DNA from: Arthrobacter hankyongi
Lineage (GTDB): Bacteria; Actinomycetota; Actinomycetes; Actinomycetales; Micrococcaceae
Length of the DNA stretch: 64,000 nucleotides
Reading direction: 5' to 3'
Assembly: GCF_022012395.1 (NCBI RefSeq)
Contig: NZ_JAKLTQ010000001.1
Span: 744,001 to 808,000, forward strand
In this document: positions 54,974 to 63,569 of the stretch, piece after piece
How the letters are laid out: every line of letters begins with the position of its first letter
Position numbering within the stretch: the first letter of the stretch is position 1
Translations under genes and position numbers: made by a program
The notes under the pieces: generated by a model
Seen by the model: only the letters and a program-made list of their open reading frames with translations
Told to the model about the DNA's origin: nothing
Databases searched by the model: none

Positions 54974-56557
54974 ATGAGCACTAGATCTTCGAGCAACTCC
55001 GAAGCGGCCACGCACGACGTCGAAGACGTCCTGCAGCCGGTTCCGGAGTCCGCCCGCACCACCAAGCTGTCCGGCCAGTTCTGGATCTGGGCGGGTGCCA
55101 ACGTCGCCCCGATCAACTGGATCCTGGGCGCACTGGGCATCAACCTGGGCCTGGGCCTGGTCGACACGATGATCGTGCTGGTCCTCGGCAACGTGATCGG
55201 CATGCTCGGCTTCGGCTTCTTCGTCCTGCTCGGCCAGAAGACCGGCGCGACCGGCATGCTGCTGGCCCGCGGCGCGTTCGGCCGCCGCGGCGCGTACCTC
55301 CCAGCGGCCATCCAGGCGATAGTCGCCGTCGGCTGGTCCGCGGTCAACACCTGGGTCATCCTCGACCTCGTCATGGCCCTGTTCGGCATGATCGGCTGGG
55401 TCGATCCGGCCCAGCCGAACCTCGTCTGGAAGATCGCGGTGGCGGCCATCATCATGGGCGTCCAGGTCGGCATCTGCTACCGCGGCTACAGCGCGATCGC
55501 CAAGTTCGAGCGCGTCACCATGCCGCCCACGATCCTGGTCCTGGTCGCGATGTCCATCATCGCCTGGACGCAACTGCCGATCGACTGGAGCTATGTCGGC
55601 CCGGAAGGCGCAGTCCTCGCCGGCGGCGAGCGCTTCGCCGTCATGTCCGGCATCATGACTGCCATCGGCATCGGCTGGGGCATCGGCTGGTTCACCTACG
55701 CCCCCGACTACTCGCGCTTCGTCTCGAAGAAGATCGCCCCGCGCAAGCTGTACCTCACCTCCGTGCTCGGCCAGTTCCTCCCGGTCGTGTGGCTGGGCCT
55801 GCTCGGCGCGAGCCTCGCAACGATGAACGGCAGCGCTGACCCGGGTGAACTCGTGGTCAAGAGCTTCGGCGCCCTGGCCATTCCGGTCATCCTGCTGGTC
55901 ATCCACGGCCCGATCGCCACGAACATCATCAACCTCTACACCTTCGGCGTCGCGACCCAGGCCCTCGACGTGCGGATCTCCCGGAAGAAGATCTCGCTCA
56001 TCGTCGGATGCTTCTCGATGGCCGCAGTGATCCTGTTCCTCTTCGCGGAGGACTTCGCGACTCTCCTGGACAGCTGGGTTATCGCGATCGCGGCCTGGGT
56101 CTCGACTTGGGGCGGCATCATGGCGGTGCACTACTTCGTCTTCGAACGCAAGCACAAGAACTTCAGCTACCTGTTCGTGTCGCCGCGGGACACGAAGTTG
56201 AAGGCGGTCAACCCGTCGGCAATCATTGCCTTCTTCGCCGGCATCATCATGACGTGGATGTTCATGTACGGAGCTCTGCCGGTCTTCCAAGGACCCATCG
56301 CGACGGCAATGGGCGGGGTCGACCTCTCCTGGCTGGCCGGCTCAATCACCGCGGGCGGACTGTACTTCGCCCTGGGCTACCCGCGCTTCCGCTCCCGGAT
56401 CGCCGCCGGCGTGCCGCTGGGCATCAACTCCGATTGCTCGGACGAACAGTTCCTGGCCGAGCATGGCGACTGCGAGATCGCCCGGAGCGAGGAGTACAGC
56501 GAAGCCGGCTCCGGCGAGACGGGCCGGGAGGCCAGCAAGGTGACTGCCGGGTCCTGA
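54974..56557 (+). CDS. NCS1-family cytosine permease, second paralog
   Basis: 527 residues; AGAGAGAGAAGC before the ATG. ESARTTKLSGQFWIWAGANVAPINWILGALGINLGLGL begins the NCS1 core of about twelve helices. It aligns almost without gaps to the permease at 46218. A hydrophilic 45-residue tail, rich in Glu and Ser, follows the last helix. Divergent from the PucR regulator and near the cytosine deaminase gene, it is the better candidate for cytosine uptake. Confidence 0.92.
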   Translation: MSTRSSSNSEAATHDVEDVLQPVPESARTTKLSGQFWIWAGANVAPINWILGALGINLGLGLVDTMIVLVLGNVIGMLGFGFFVLLGQKTGATGMLLARGAFGRRGAYLPAAIQAIVAVGWSAVNTWVILDLVMALFGMIGWVDPAQPNLVWKIAVAAIIMGVQVGICYRGYSAIAKFERVTMPPTILVLVAMSIIAWTQLPIDWSYVGPEGAVLAGGERFAVMSGIMTAIGIGWGIGWFTYAPDYSRFVSKKIAPRKLYLTSVLGQFLPVVWLGLLGASLATMNGSADPGELVVKSFGALAIPVILLVIHGPIATNIINLYTFGVATQALDVRISRKKISLIVGCFSMAAVILFLFAEDFATLLDSWVIAIAAWVSTWGGIMAVHYFVFERKHKNFSYLFVSPRDTKLKAVNPSAIIAFFAGIIMTWMFMYGALPVFQGPIATAMGGVDLSWLAGSITAGGLYFALGYPRFRSRIAAGVPLGINSDCSDEQFLAEHGDCEIARSEEYSEAGSGETGREASKVTAGS

Positions 56558-56590
56558 CCGGCCGCATCACCGCTGATTCCCGAACAACAA

Positions 56591-56633
56591 CGACGGCGGC
56601 CGGGTACCTTCCCAAGGTACCCGGCCGCCGTCG
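56591..56633. terminator. Perfect hairpin between convergent permease and fdhA
   Basis: A 20-bp stem, 56591-56610 with 56614-56633, loop CCC. It lies 33 bases past the permease stop and 14 bases past the fdhA stop on the other strand, so it serves both. Confidence 0.82.
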
Positions 56634-56647
56634 TCGAGCTGGGATGG

Positions 56648-57862
56648 CTACTTCGCAACCATCCCGTGCGGATCGATCACGTACTTCCTGGCCGCGCCCT
56701 GGTCGAACTCTCGGTAGCCCTGCGGCGCCTCATCCAGGCTGATGGTGGTGGCATTGACGGCCTTGGCGATGTTGGCCTTGCCGGCCAGGATCAGGTTCAT
56801 CAGCTTCCGGTTGTAGCGCTTCACCGGGCACTGCCCCGTGGTGAACGAGAGGGATTTCGCCCAGCCCGTGCCCAGCTGCACGCCGATCTGGCCCACCTTG
56901 GCGTTTTCGTCGACGGCGCCCGGGTCCCCGGTCACATAGAGGCCCGGGATGCCCAAGGCACCGCCCACCTGGGTCACCGACATGATGTCGTTGAGCACCG
57001 TGGCCGGCGCCTCGGCGGCGTTGGCCCCGTGCCCGCGGGCCTCGAAACCGACGGCGTCCACCGCGGCATCGACCAGGGGGACGCCGAGGATCTGCTCGAT
57101 CTTGTCCGGCAGCGAGCCTTCCTGGCTCAGGTCGATCGTCTCGCAGCCGAAGCTGGCGGCCTGCTTCAGCCGGTCGGCCTGCATGTCGCCGACGATGACG
57201 GCGGAGGCTCCGAGCACCTGCGCGGAGAAGGCCGCGGCCAGTCCCACCGGCCCCGCCCCGGCGACATATACCGTCGATCCGGTGGTGACGCCGGCGGTGT
57301 ACGCACCGTGGTAGCCGGTGGGGAAGATGTCGGAGAGCATGGTCAGGTCCAGGATCTTCTCCAGGGCCTGGTCCCGGTCCGGGAACTTGAGCAGGTTGAA
57401 GTCCGCGTAGGGCACCATCACGTACTCGGCCTGGCCGCCGATCCAGCCGCCCATGTCCACATAGCCGTAGGCTGCGCCGGGCCGGGCCGGGTTCACGTTG
57501 AGGCAGACGCCGGTTTTGCCCTCGTTGCACATCCGGCAGCGGCCGCAGGCGATGTTGAAGGGAACCGAGCAAATGTCCCCTTCCTTCACGAACAGCACGT
57601 CGTCGCCGATCTCGACCACCTCGCCCGTGATCTCGTGGCCGAGCGACTGCCCCACCGGTGCGGTGGTCCGGCCGCGCACCATGTGCTGGTCGCTGCCGCA
57701 GATGTTGGTCGTGACGAGCTTGAGGATCGCCGCGTGCGGCGCATTCTGCTTGATACCCATTTTGCTGGAAACTTCGGAAGGAATTTCCAGTTTCGGATAA
57801 TCAATGGTTTCGACGGCAACTTCTCCCGGGCCTTTATAGACGACGACACGGTTTCCCGACAT
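56648..57862 (-). CDS. fdhA: Glutathione-independent formaldehyde dehydrogenase
   Basis: 404 residues with AAGGAGAGG upstream. Zinc-dependent MDR family. Catalytic ligands are C55 (TTNICGSDQHMVRGRTTAP), H76 and E77 (GHEITG). Structural zinc cysteines are C106, C109, C112 and C120. NPARPGAAYGYVDMGGWIGGQAEYVMVPYADFNLLKFPD and PTGYHGAYTAGV are the signatures of Pseudomonas-type formaldehyde dismutase/dehydrogenase with tightly bound NAD. It oxidises formaldehyde to formate, needed because the Rieske demethylase and any folate-free turnover of the oxidases release formaldehyde. Confidence 0.95.
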   Translation of the reverse strand: MSGNRVVVYKGPGEVAVETIDYPKLEIPSEVSSKMGIKQNAPHAAILKLVTTNICGSDQHMVRGRTTAPVGQSLGHEITGEVVEIGDDVLFVKEGDICSVPFNIACGRCRMCNEGKTGVCLNVNPARPGAAYGYVDMGGWIGGQAEYVMVPYADFNLLKFPDRDQALEKILDLTMLSDIFPTGYHGAYTAGVTTGSTVYVAGAGPVGLAAAFSAQVLGASAVIVGDMQADRLKQAASFGCETIDLSQEGSLPDKIEQILGVPLVDAAVDAVGFEARGHGANAAEAPATVLNDIMSVTQVGGALGIPGLYVTGDPGAVDENAKVGQIGVQLGTGWAKSLSFTTGQCPVKRYNRKLMNLILAGKANIAKAVNATTISLDEAPQGYREFDQGAARKYVIDPHGMVAK

Positions 57863-57951
57863 GCTGTTCCTCTCCTTTTTACCTTCACTAAGAAAAACCT
57901 TGGTACTGGGTCCGGCCGTGGTTTATGCCGGCCCTGTTCTTCTGCTATTCG

Positions 57952-58734
57952 TCATTCCCTGCCCGCGGGATTCCCGCCCGCCCGGCGCCCCGACGACGGT
58001 TCATCCGCACGGCCGTGGGCCTCGACCGCCTCGCGGGGGCTGACCACCAGGTCGTAGGTAAAGGCCGCGGCAATGCTGCCGATGAACGGGCCGATGATGT
58101 AGAGCGGGAACTGGGACCACTGGACGGCGCCGCCGAAAATGGCCTGCACGAGATCCGGGCCGAAGGTCCGGGCCGGGTTCAGCGAACCGCCGGTCAGCGG
58201 CCCAATGACCAGGATGGCGCAGGCGACGGCCAGGCCGATGACCAGCCCTGCCCACCCCTTGGGCGCCCGCTTGTCCACCGCGACCGCCATGACCGCGAGC
58301 ATCAGCAGGAACGTCCCGACGGCCTCTGCGACAATTCCCTGGCCGTAGGAAACCTCCGGGCCCAGGACGGTGGCCCCGCCGCCAAAATCCACGGCCCGGG
58401 AACCGAAGACCGCCACCAGCAGCAGGCTGCCGACGACAGCGCCCATCAACTGGGCGGCCAAATACGGGAGCAGCCCGCCCCAGGGGAAACGCCGGGTCGC
58501 GGCCAGGGCAATGGTCACCGCCGGATTGATGTGCGCCCCGGAGACCGCAAGGAACGCATAGATGGCCACGGCGATAGCAATGGCGAAGGACAGGGCAATG
58601 AACCCCACCCCGGGGTAGGTCAGTTCACCGCGGCCGGCGGTCAGGGCGGCCAGCACCGAGCCGGCCCCGAAAAGCACCAGGACTGCGGTGCCTATGAATT
58701 CTGCTGCCAGCCGACGCGTCAAATCCGGAGACAT
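57952..58734 (-). CDS. Aquaporin (MIP family)
   Basis: 260 residues with six helices and two NPA loops: GAHINPAVTIAL (70-72) and GGSLNPARTFGPD (186-188). The selectivity-filter arginine follows the second NPA. The threonine after NPAR, instead of the aspartate of GlpF, favours a water channel over glycerol, but this is not decisive. The C-terminus is short and basic. It follows fdhA upstream on the same strand after 89 bases. Water or small-solute balance fits a betaine-handling region, as inference. Confidence 0.93.
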   Translation of the reverse strand: MSPDLTRRLAAEFIGTAVLVLFGAGSVLAALTAGRGELTYPGVGFIALSFAIAIAVAIYAFLAVSGAHINPAVTIALAATRRFPWGGLLPYLAAQLMGAVVGSLLLVAVFGSRAVDFGGGATVLGPEVSYGQGIVAEAVGTFLLMLAVMAVAVDKRAPKGWAGLVIGLAVACAILVIGPLTGGSLNPARTFGPDLVQAIFGGAVQWSQFPLYIIGPFIGSIAAAFTYDLVVSPREAVEAHGRADEPSSGRRAGGNPAGRE

Positions 58735-58943
58735 ATCTCACCGATCCATGTGGCAATAAACCCATGTGGCAATAAGCCATTGTTTCCAAGAACATGGCAG
58801 ATGCCGACGAGTCTAGGCAGGCCCACGAAGATAGTCAACGGCGATAAATGGCGGCCCGGGATTGAATCGACAATTCGGCGACAACCGTCGGCTCCCCGGA
58901 AATATGGCCCGGCACGCCCGGGCAACAGTACTGAACGGCACAA

Positions 58944-58986
58944 GTCCGGGGTGTCCCGCAGCCATCGGCTGCGGGGCACCCCGGAC
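58944..58986 (-). terminator. Hairpin terminator after the 2-hydroxycarboxylate carrier
   Basis: A 20-bp stem, 58944-58963 with 58967-58986, one G-U pair, loop ATC, 17 bases beyond the carrier stop. Confidence 0.78.
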
Positions 58987-59002
58987 CGGAAAGCAGCCCG
59001 GC

Positions 59003-60412
59003 TCAGCCGGCGGCAGCGCCCAGCAGCGGCACGAGCAGGGACGTCAGGAAGAGCACCAGGGCCCCGCCGACCCGGTTGGTCAGCGCAGCGAAGGGCATCA
59101 GGTGCATGCGGTTGGCGGCGCTGAGCACCGAGACGTCGCCGCTGCCGCCGGTATCGGCCATAACCAGGCCGGGGGTGATCGCGGCCTCCACGAAGTGGAA
59201 CTTGACCAGCCAGCCCAGCAGGCCCGAGCTCACCGTGGCGATGATCACCGTGCACACGGTCAGCAGGATGAACATCGGGTTGCCCAGCGAGGCCAGGACG
59301 TCGTCGATCTTGATGAAGGTGATGCTGACCCCCACCAGCAGCGCCGGGACCATGATGTTGCTGATCATGTCGCCCCACTCCGAGCTGGCCTCTTCGAGTT
59401 CCTTCGGGAACAGGCCGAAAATCTTGATCAGGGCAGCGGCGATGATTGTCCAGGCATAGGGGTGCAGCGCCGGCAGGAAGGCTCCGGCCAGATTGCCCAG
59501 GACAAAGAGGCAGCCGGCGATGGCCAGGCCCTTGCCCAGCGCGATGAACGAAGAGATTTCCTTCTTCGGCGGCATGGTGAGTTCGCTGGACTTGCCCTGG
59601 ACGCGCAGCAGTTCGCCGTGGCCGTTGAAGCCGACGAACAGCTGGGTGCCGCGCTTGCTGAGCCCGTTGTACAGCCCGGCGATCAGGATGCACACGATGT
59701 TCGCCACGACGACGGCGGACAGCAGGTCGCCCATGAAGGCTTCGGAGGTGCCGCCGGTCCGCGCCGCGTACATTTCGGACATCGGCACCGCCCCGATCCC
59801 CAGTCCGCCGGCCATGATCGGCGCGGCGATCATCAGGATGCCTTCGATGAAGCCGAATCCCGTCACCGCCCCGAGCAGGCCGACCAGCAGGAAGGTGGCA
59901 ACCAGGCAGCCGACCACCGGCACGGCGAAACGGGGGCCCGCCTTGAGCAGCAGTGCCCGGGGCATGCCCAGGATGGACCCGGCAATGATGGTGACCACAA
60001 AGAAGTCCAGGAAGCCGTAGCCGGAGACAAAGTTCTGCACCACGGTCACGAGGTTTTCGGGCAGCAGGCCCAGGAACAGCAGGGTGGCGGGCACGAAGGT
60101 GCACAGGATCGTGGGCAGCCCATAGTCCCGGACGACCGGGAAGAGGTTGCCGATCCAGATCAGCAGCCCGCCGAGCAGGATGGTCACGGCGAAGCCGGCG
60201 ATCATCGAGTCGGGCAGGTTCCCGGTCAGCGCGGCCAGCAGCAGCAGCGCCGCGAGGACAAAGTAGACCGCCCCGGGCATGCTCGCGATCCGGAATCCGC
60301 GCGGGTAGGAGTGGTGGACGGCCCGGGAGCCGGCGACGGGCGTGGCCGGACCGCTCCCGGCCGGTTGCCCGGCCACGGTGGCCGGATCGGTGGTGCGGGG
60401 GGTAAGTGACAT
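59003..60412 (-). CDS. 2-hydroxycarboxylate transporter (2HCT, CitS/CimH) family
   Basis: 469 residues from ATG at 60412 with GGGAG upstream; the frame runs further upstream only by chance. About eleven helices and a hydrophilic 45-residue N-terminus. Reentrant-loop motif GG-x-G appears as MAGGLGIGAVPMSEMYAARTGG near residue 215, and ADTGGSGDVSVLSAANRMHLMPFA occurs in the second half. Family members exchange or symport citrate, malate, lactate or citramalate with Na+ or H+. It is third after CoA-transferase and HMG-CoA-lyase-like genes, with a hairpin in the 100-base gap before it. Confidence 0.9.
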   Translation of the reverse strand: MSLTPRTTDPATVAGQPAGSGPATPVAGSRAVHHSYPRGFRIASMPGAVYFVLAALLLLAALTGNLPDSMIAGFAVTILLGGLLIWIGNLFPVVRDYGLPTILCTFVPATLLFLGLLPENLVTVVQNFVSGYGFLDFFVVTIIAGSILGMPRALLLKAGPRFAVPVVGCLVATFLLVGLLGAVTGFGFIEGILMIAAPIMAGGLGIGAVPMSEMYAARTGGTSEAFMGDLLSAVVVANIVCILIAGLYNGLSKRGTQLFVGFNGHGELLRVQGKSSELTMPPKKEISSFIALGKGLAIAGCLFVLGNLAGAFLPALHPYAWTIIAAALIKIFGLFPKELEEASSEWGDMISNIMVPALLVGVSITFIKIDDVLASLGNPMFILLTVCTVIIATVSSGLLGWLVKFHFVEAAITPGLVMADTGGSGDVSVLSAANRMHLMPFAALTNRVGGALVLFLTSLLVPLLGAAAG

Positions 60413-60512
60413 CGTTGTCTCCCAACGGTTTGGGCGCGGCCGTCCCGGAACTGTGTCCTGGACACTGTGGACGGCCGCTGGAGGATAGGGTAGGCAGTTT
60501 TCCCGGCGCTGC

Positions 60513-61388
60513 TTAGCCGGACACGGCCTCGCGGGCCAGTGCCGGGGACTGTGCGACGACGCGGCGGGCCAGGCGGACCGCTTCGGCCAGGCGGTCCTCG
60601 TCGACCCCGGTGTCATGGCCGGTGGCGTGCAGGTGGCGGACGATGTCCTCGGTAGCGATGTTGCCGTGCGCGCCCGGCGCGAAGGGACAGCCGCCATAGC
60701 CGGCCAGGGCGGCATCGAAGCGGGTGATCCCGGCGTCGACGGCGGCACTGACCGTCTGAAGTGCCTGGCCCCGGGCGTTGTGCAGGTGCAGCGAGTATTC
60801 CAAGTCCGGTTCGGCTTCCAGCACGTAGCGGACGCTGGCCATGACCTCCGCCGGGTCCGTGGTGCCCAAGGTGTCGGCCAGGCCGATGCTCCGCACGCCC
60901 ATGTCCTTGAAGGCACGGACGATGCGCAGCAGCCGCTCCGGTTCGATCCGGCCTGCGAACGGGCAGGTGAAGGCCGTGGAGATACCGGCGGCGAAGCCCG
61001 CCTCCGGGTGCCGGGCGACCTCGGCGGCCAGCTCCGCCAGGGCATCCTCAATGCTGCGGCCGGCGTTGGCGGAACTATGTGCCTGGCTGGCGGAGGTGAC
61101 GATGCCGATCTGCCGTGCGCCGGCCGCAATGGCACGGTCGATGCCGCGGCCGTTGAGCGTCAGCACCGTCAGCTCCGCCGTCGTCGCGGTGCGCAGTCCG
61201 GCCAGGACCTCCTCGGCGCCGGCCATCTGGGGCACACGCTTCGGATTGACGAAGGAGGCGACCTCCAGCCGGGGCACGCCGGCGGCGGCAATGGCCCGGC
61301 CGACGGCGATCCTGTCCCCGACGGAGACGATGACAGCCTCGTCCTGCAGTCCGTCGCGCAGGAAGACATCGGTGATCTGCACCGTCAT
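60513..61388 (-). CDS. Hydroxymethylglutaryl-CoA lyase-like enzyme
   Basis: 291 residues; an AGGAGG inside the end of the upstream gene serves its ATG. TIM-barrel DRE-type lyase: FLRDGLQDE (R11, D12), GLADTLGTTDP, HLHNARGQA (H201, H203, N205), and the active-site cysteine loop GYGGCPFAPGAHGN (C234). It cleaves a 3-hydroxy-3-methyl acyl-CoA. HMG-CoA (leucine or mevalonate) is the default. The tightly linked family III CoA-transferase and 2-hydroxycarboxylate carrier instead suggest (R)-citramalyl-CoA to acetyl-CoA and pyruvate. Confidence 0.9.
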   Translation of the reverse strand: MTVQITDVFLRDGLQDEAVIVSVGDRIAVGRAIAAAGVPRLEVASFVNPKRVPQMAGAEEVLAGLRTATTAELTVLTLNGRGIDRAIAAGARQIGIVTSASQAHSSANAGRSIEDALAELAAEVARHPEAGFAAGISTAFTCPFAGRIEPERLLRIVRAFKDMGVRSIGLADTLGTTDPAEVMASVRYVLEAEPDLEYSLHLHNARGQALQTVSAAVDAGITRFDAALAGYGGCPFAPGAHGNIATEDIVRHLHATGHDTGVDEDRLAEAVRLARRVVAQSPALAREAVSG

Positions 61389-62624
61389 CTAGCGCACCTC
61401 CTGCAGAGCGAAGCCGGCGATCTGCTCCGGGGTCAGGCCGGCCAGGTCGCGCAGGACCTGCTCGGTGTGCTCGCCCAATTCCGGACCAACCCACTGGACC
61501 CGGCCCTCGTGCCCCGGGATCTTCGGCACCACGCCGGGGAAGCGGATGAGCTCTGGCTTGTCCTCGATGACCACTTCGTGCGTCTGGATCATGCCGCGGG
61601 CCAGGTAGTGCCGGTCCTCGGCGATGCTCGGCGCGTCGTAGACCGGTCCGGCGGGCACGCCCGCGGCGTCGAGCAGCTCCAGCACCTCGGCCAGCGTGTG
61701 GCTTCCGGTCCAGGCCGAGATGGCCCCGTTGAGTTCCTCCTCCCGGGCACCACGCGCCTCGGTGGTCAGCAGCGAGGCGTCAGCGGCCAAATCCTCGCGG
61801 CCGATGGCCCGCATCAGGCGGATGAAGACCGAGTTGGAGTTGCCGCCGATCACCACCTCCAGGCCGTCGCCGCACAGGTAGGAGCCGGTGGGCACCACAC
61901 CCGGCAGCGCCCCGCCGGTGCGCTTGCGGACCATGCCGTAGGCGTCATAGTCAGGGACCAGGGACTCCAGCAGGCTGAACACGCCCTCGTAGAGCGCGAC
62001 GTCGACCGTCTGCGGACCGGTGTGGCGCACGCCCCGGGCTTTCTGCAGCATCAGCATCAGGGCGCCGATGACCCCGTAGAGCCCGGCCACGGTATCGCCC
62101 ATGCTCGCCGCGGCGCGGCCCGCGGGGCGGTCCGGCTCGCCGGTGATGTAGCGCAGGCCGGCGAAGGACTCAGCCGAACTGCCGAAGCCGGCACGGTCCT
62201 TATACGGGCCGGTCTGGCCGTAACCGGAGATGCGCACCATGACGATCTCCGGGTTGATTTCGGTCAGGACGTCCGGTCCCAGTCCCCATTTCTCCAAGGT
62301 GCCGGGACGGAAGTTCTCGATCACCACGTCGCACTGCGCGGCGATCTTCTTCACCGCCTCCCGGCCCACGTCCGAGCGCAGGTCCAGCGCCACGGACTTC
62401 TTGTTCCGGCCCAGGGTGCGGAACAGCATCGAGGTCGCGCCACGCGTCTTGCGCCAGTCGCGCAGTTCGTCGCCGCCATTGGGGCGCTCGATCTTGATCA
62501 CTTCGGCCCCAAAGTCGCCGAACAGCCGCGCGGCGAACGGCGCGGCGATGAAGCTGCCCAGTTCCAGCACCCGGATGCCGTCAAGCGGGAGGGAGTCGCC
62601 CTCGATCCGCAGATTCTCTGTCAC
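61389..62624 (-). CDS. Family III CoA-transferase (CaiB/BaiF type)
   Basis: 411 residues from GTG at 62624 (AGGAATTT upstream). LPLDGIRVLELGSFIAAPFAARLFGDFGAEVIKIERP is the family N-terminus; the catalytic aspartate is D177 in SMGDTVAGLYG. It moves CoA from a donor such as succinyl-CoA to a carboxylic acid. The stop abuts the start of the lyase gene, so the two are coupled. Family III includes succinyl-CoA:citramalate CoA-transferase, which would suit the neighbouring lyase and carrier; other acids are possible. Confidence 0.92.
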   Translation of the reverse strand: MTENLRIEGDSLPLDGIRVLELGSFIAAPFAARLFGDFGAEVIKIERPNGGDELRDWRKTRGATSMLFRTLGRNKKSVALDLRSDVGREAVKKIAAQCDVVIENFRPGTLEKWGLGPDVLTEINPEIVMVRISGYGQTGPYKDRAGFGSSAESFAGLRYITGEPDRPAGRAAASMGDTVAGLYGVIGALMLMLQKARGVRHTGPQTVDVALYEGVFSLLESLVPDYDAYGMVRKRTGGALPGVVPTGSYLCGDGLEVVIGGNSNSVFIRLMRAIGREDLAADASLLTTEARGAREEELNGAISAWTGSHTLAEVLELLDAAGVPAGPVYDAPSIAEDRHYLARGMIQTHEVVIEDKPELIRFPGVVPKIPGHEGRVQWVGPELGEHTEQVLRDLAGLTPEQIAGFALQEVR

Positions 62625-62658
62625 AAATTCCTGCTTTCATCGTCCACAGCTGGCAGAT

Positions 62659-62673
62659 TCCCATCTAATGGGA
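62659..62673. promoter_or_regulatory. Candidate IclR operator in the divergent region
   Basis: TCCCAT-CTA-ATGGGA is a perfect 6-bp dyad with a 3-base spacer, 35 bases upstream of the CoA-transferase start. Its size resembles the GCAAC-N3-GTTGC sites elsewhere in the window. The rest of 62625-62881 shows no gene and no clear -35/-10 pair. Confidence 0.5.
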
Positions 62674-62881
62674 TCTCACTGCCGTTTGGCGGGAAGACAT
62701 TAGCAGTGACCCATGACACACACAACCCCCTGGGCCAAAACCGCGATACCCGTCGACGCCGGCGTCCCACCGACGCGGGAACGCTTGCCCGGCGCGGCCG
62801 CCGCCGATACACTCGGCTGGAAATAGGAAATGCATCCCGCACCGTGGGAAGCGCGCCACCACTGCAGATATAGGTTCCCTG

Positions 62882-63529
62882 ATGACCGCAGCCGATTCTT
62901 CCGGCAACCGGATGCTCTCCCGGGTTGCCGCCCTGCTCGATGCCGTGGACGGTTCGCCCGCTTCCGCCGTCGAGCTGGCACGCCGGTCCGGCCTCTCGGT
63001 CTCGACCGCCCACCGGCTCGCACTGTCCATGACCGACTACGGGTTCCTGGCCAGGAACGAGCGGGGAGAATTCCATCCGGGGGCCCGCTTTACCCGGTCG
63101 GCCCTGGAAAGTGCGGCCCTGCCGGTCCTGACCCAGCTGCGCGACAGCACCGGGGAAACCGCCCAGCTGTGGCTGCGGCGCGGCTACGCCAGGGTCTGCA
63201 CCGTGTCGGTGGACAGCCTGGCCGAACTGCGGGTCACACTGCCCGAAGGCGCCCGGCTGCAGCTGCCGGCCGGCTCCAGCGGACGGCTGCTGGCCGGGGA
63301 ACCGGACGCGCTGAAAGACATTGAACTGCAGGGCTGGACCCAGTCCATCGCCAGCCGCACCCCCGGGCTGGGGTCGGTCAGTGCCCCGGTGCAGCAGCAC
63401 GGCCGGGTGGTGGCAGCCATTTGCCTGGCCATGCCGCTGGCGCGCGTCAGCAAAACCCCCGGCGACGATTTCGGCGCCGCCGTCGCGGCCGCGGCCCAGC
63501 GGATTTCCGCCGACCTCGAAACTACCTGA
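62882..63529 (+). CDS. IclR-family regulator (short form)
   Basis: 215 residues, shorter than the usual 250-270 because the effector domain is trimmed. Helix-turn-helix: MLSRVAALLDAVDGSPASAVELARRSGLSVSTAHRLALSMTDYGFLARNERGEFHPG. The family loop AGSSGRLLAGEPDA is kept near residue 140. It is divergent from the CoA-transferase/lyase/carrier operon, with a dyad between, and upstream of a TPP enzyme, so it likely regulates one or both. Confidence 0.88.
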   Translation: MTAADSSGNRMLSRVAALLDAVDGSPASAVELARRSGLSVSTAHRLALSMTDYGFLARNERGEFHPGARFTRSALESAALPVLTQLRDSTGETAQLWLRRGYARVCTVSVDSLAELRVTLPEGARLQLPAGSSGRLLAGEPDALKDIELQGWTQSIASRTPGLGSVSAPVQQHGRVVAAICLAMPLARVSKTPGDDFGAAVAAAAQRISADLETT

Positions 63530-63569
63530 TCATCTCCCCCCCCCGCCGCAGACAGAACGCGAACCCTGC

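Noticed and set aside
63536-63544. Run of nine C as a possible frameshift or phase-variation site
   Set aside because: It lies in the short gap between two intact genes and is not inside a coding frame. Slippage would not alter either protein; an effect on ribosome-site spacing is possible but unsupported.
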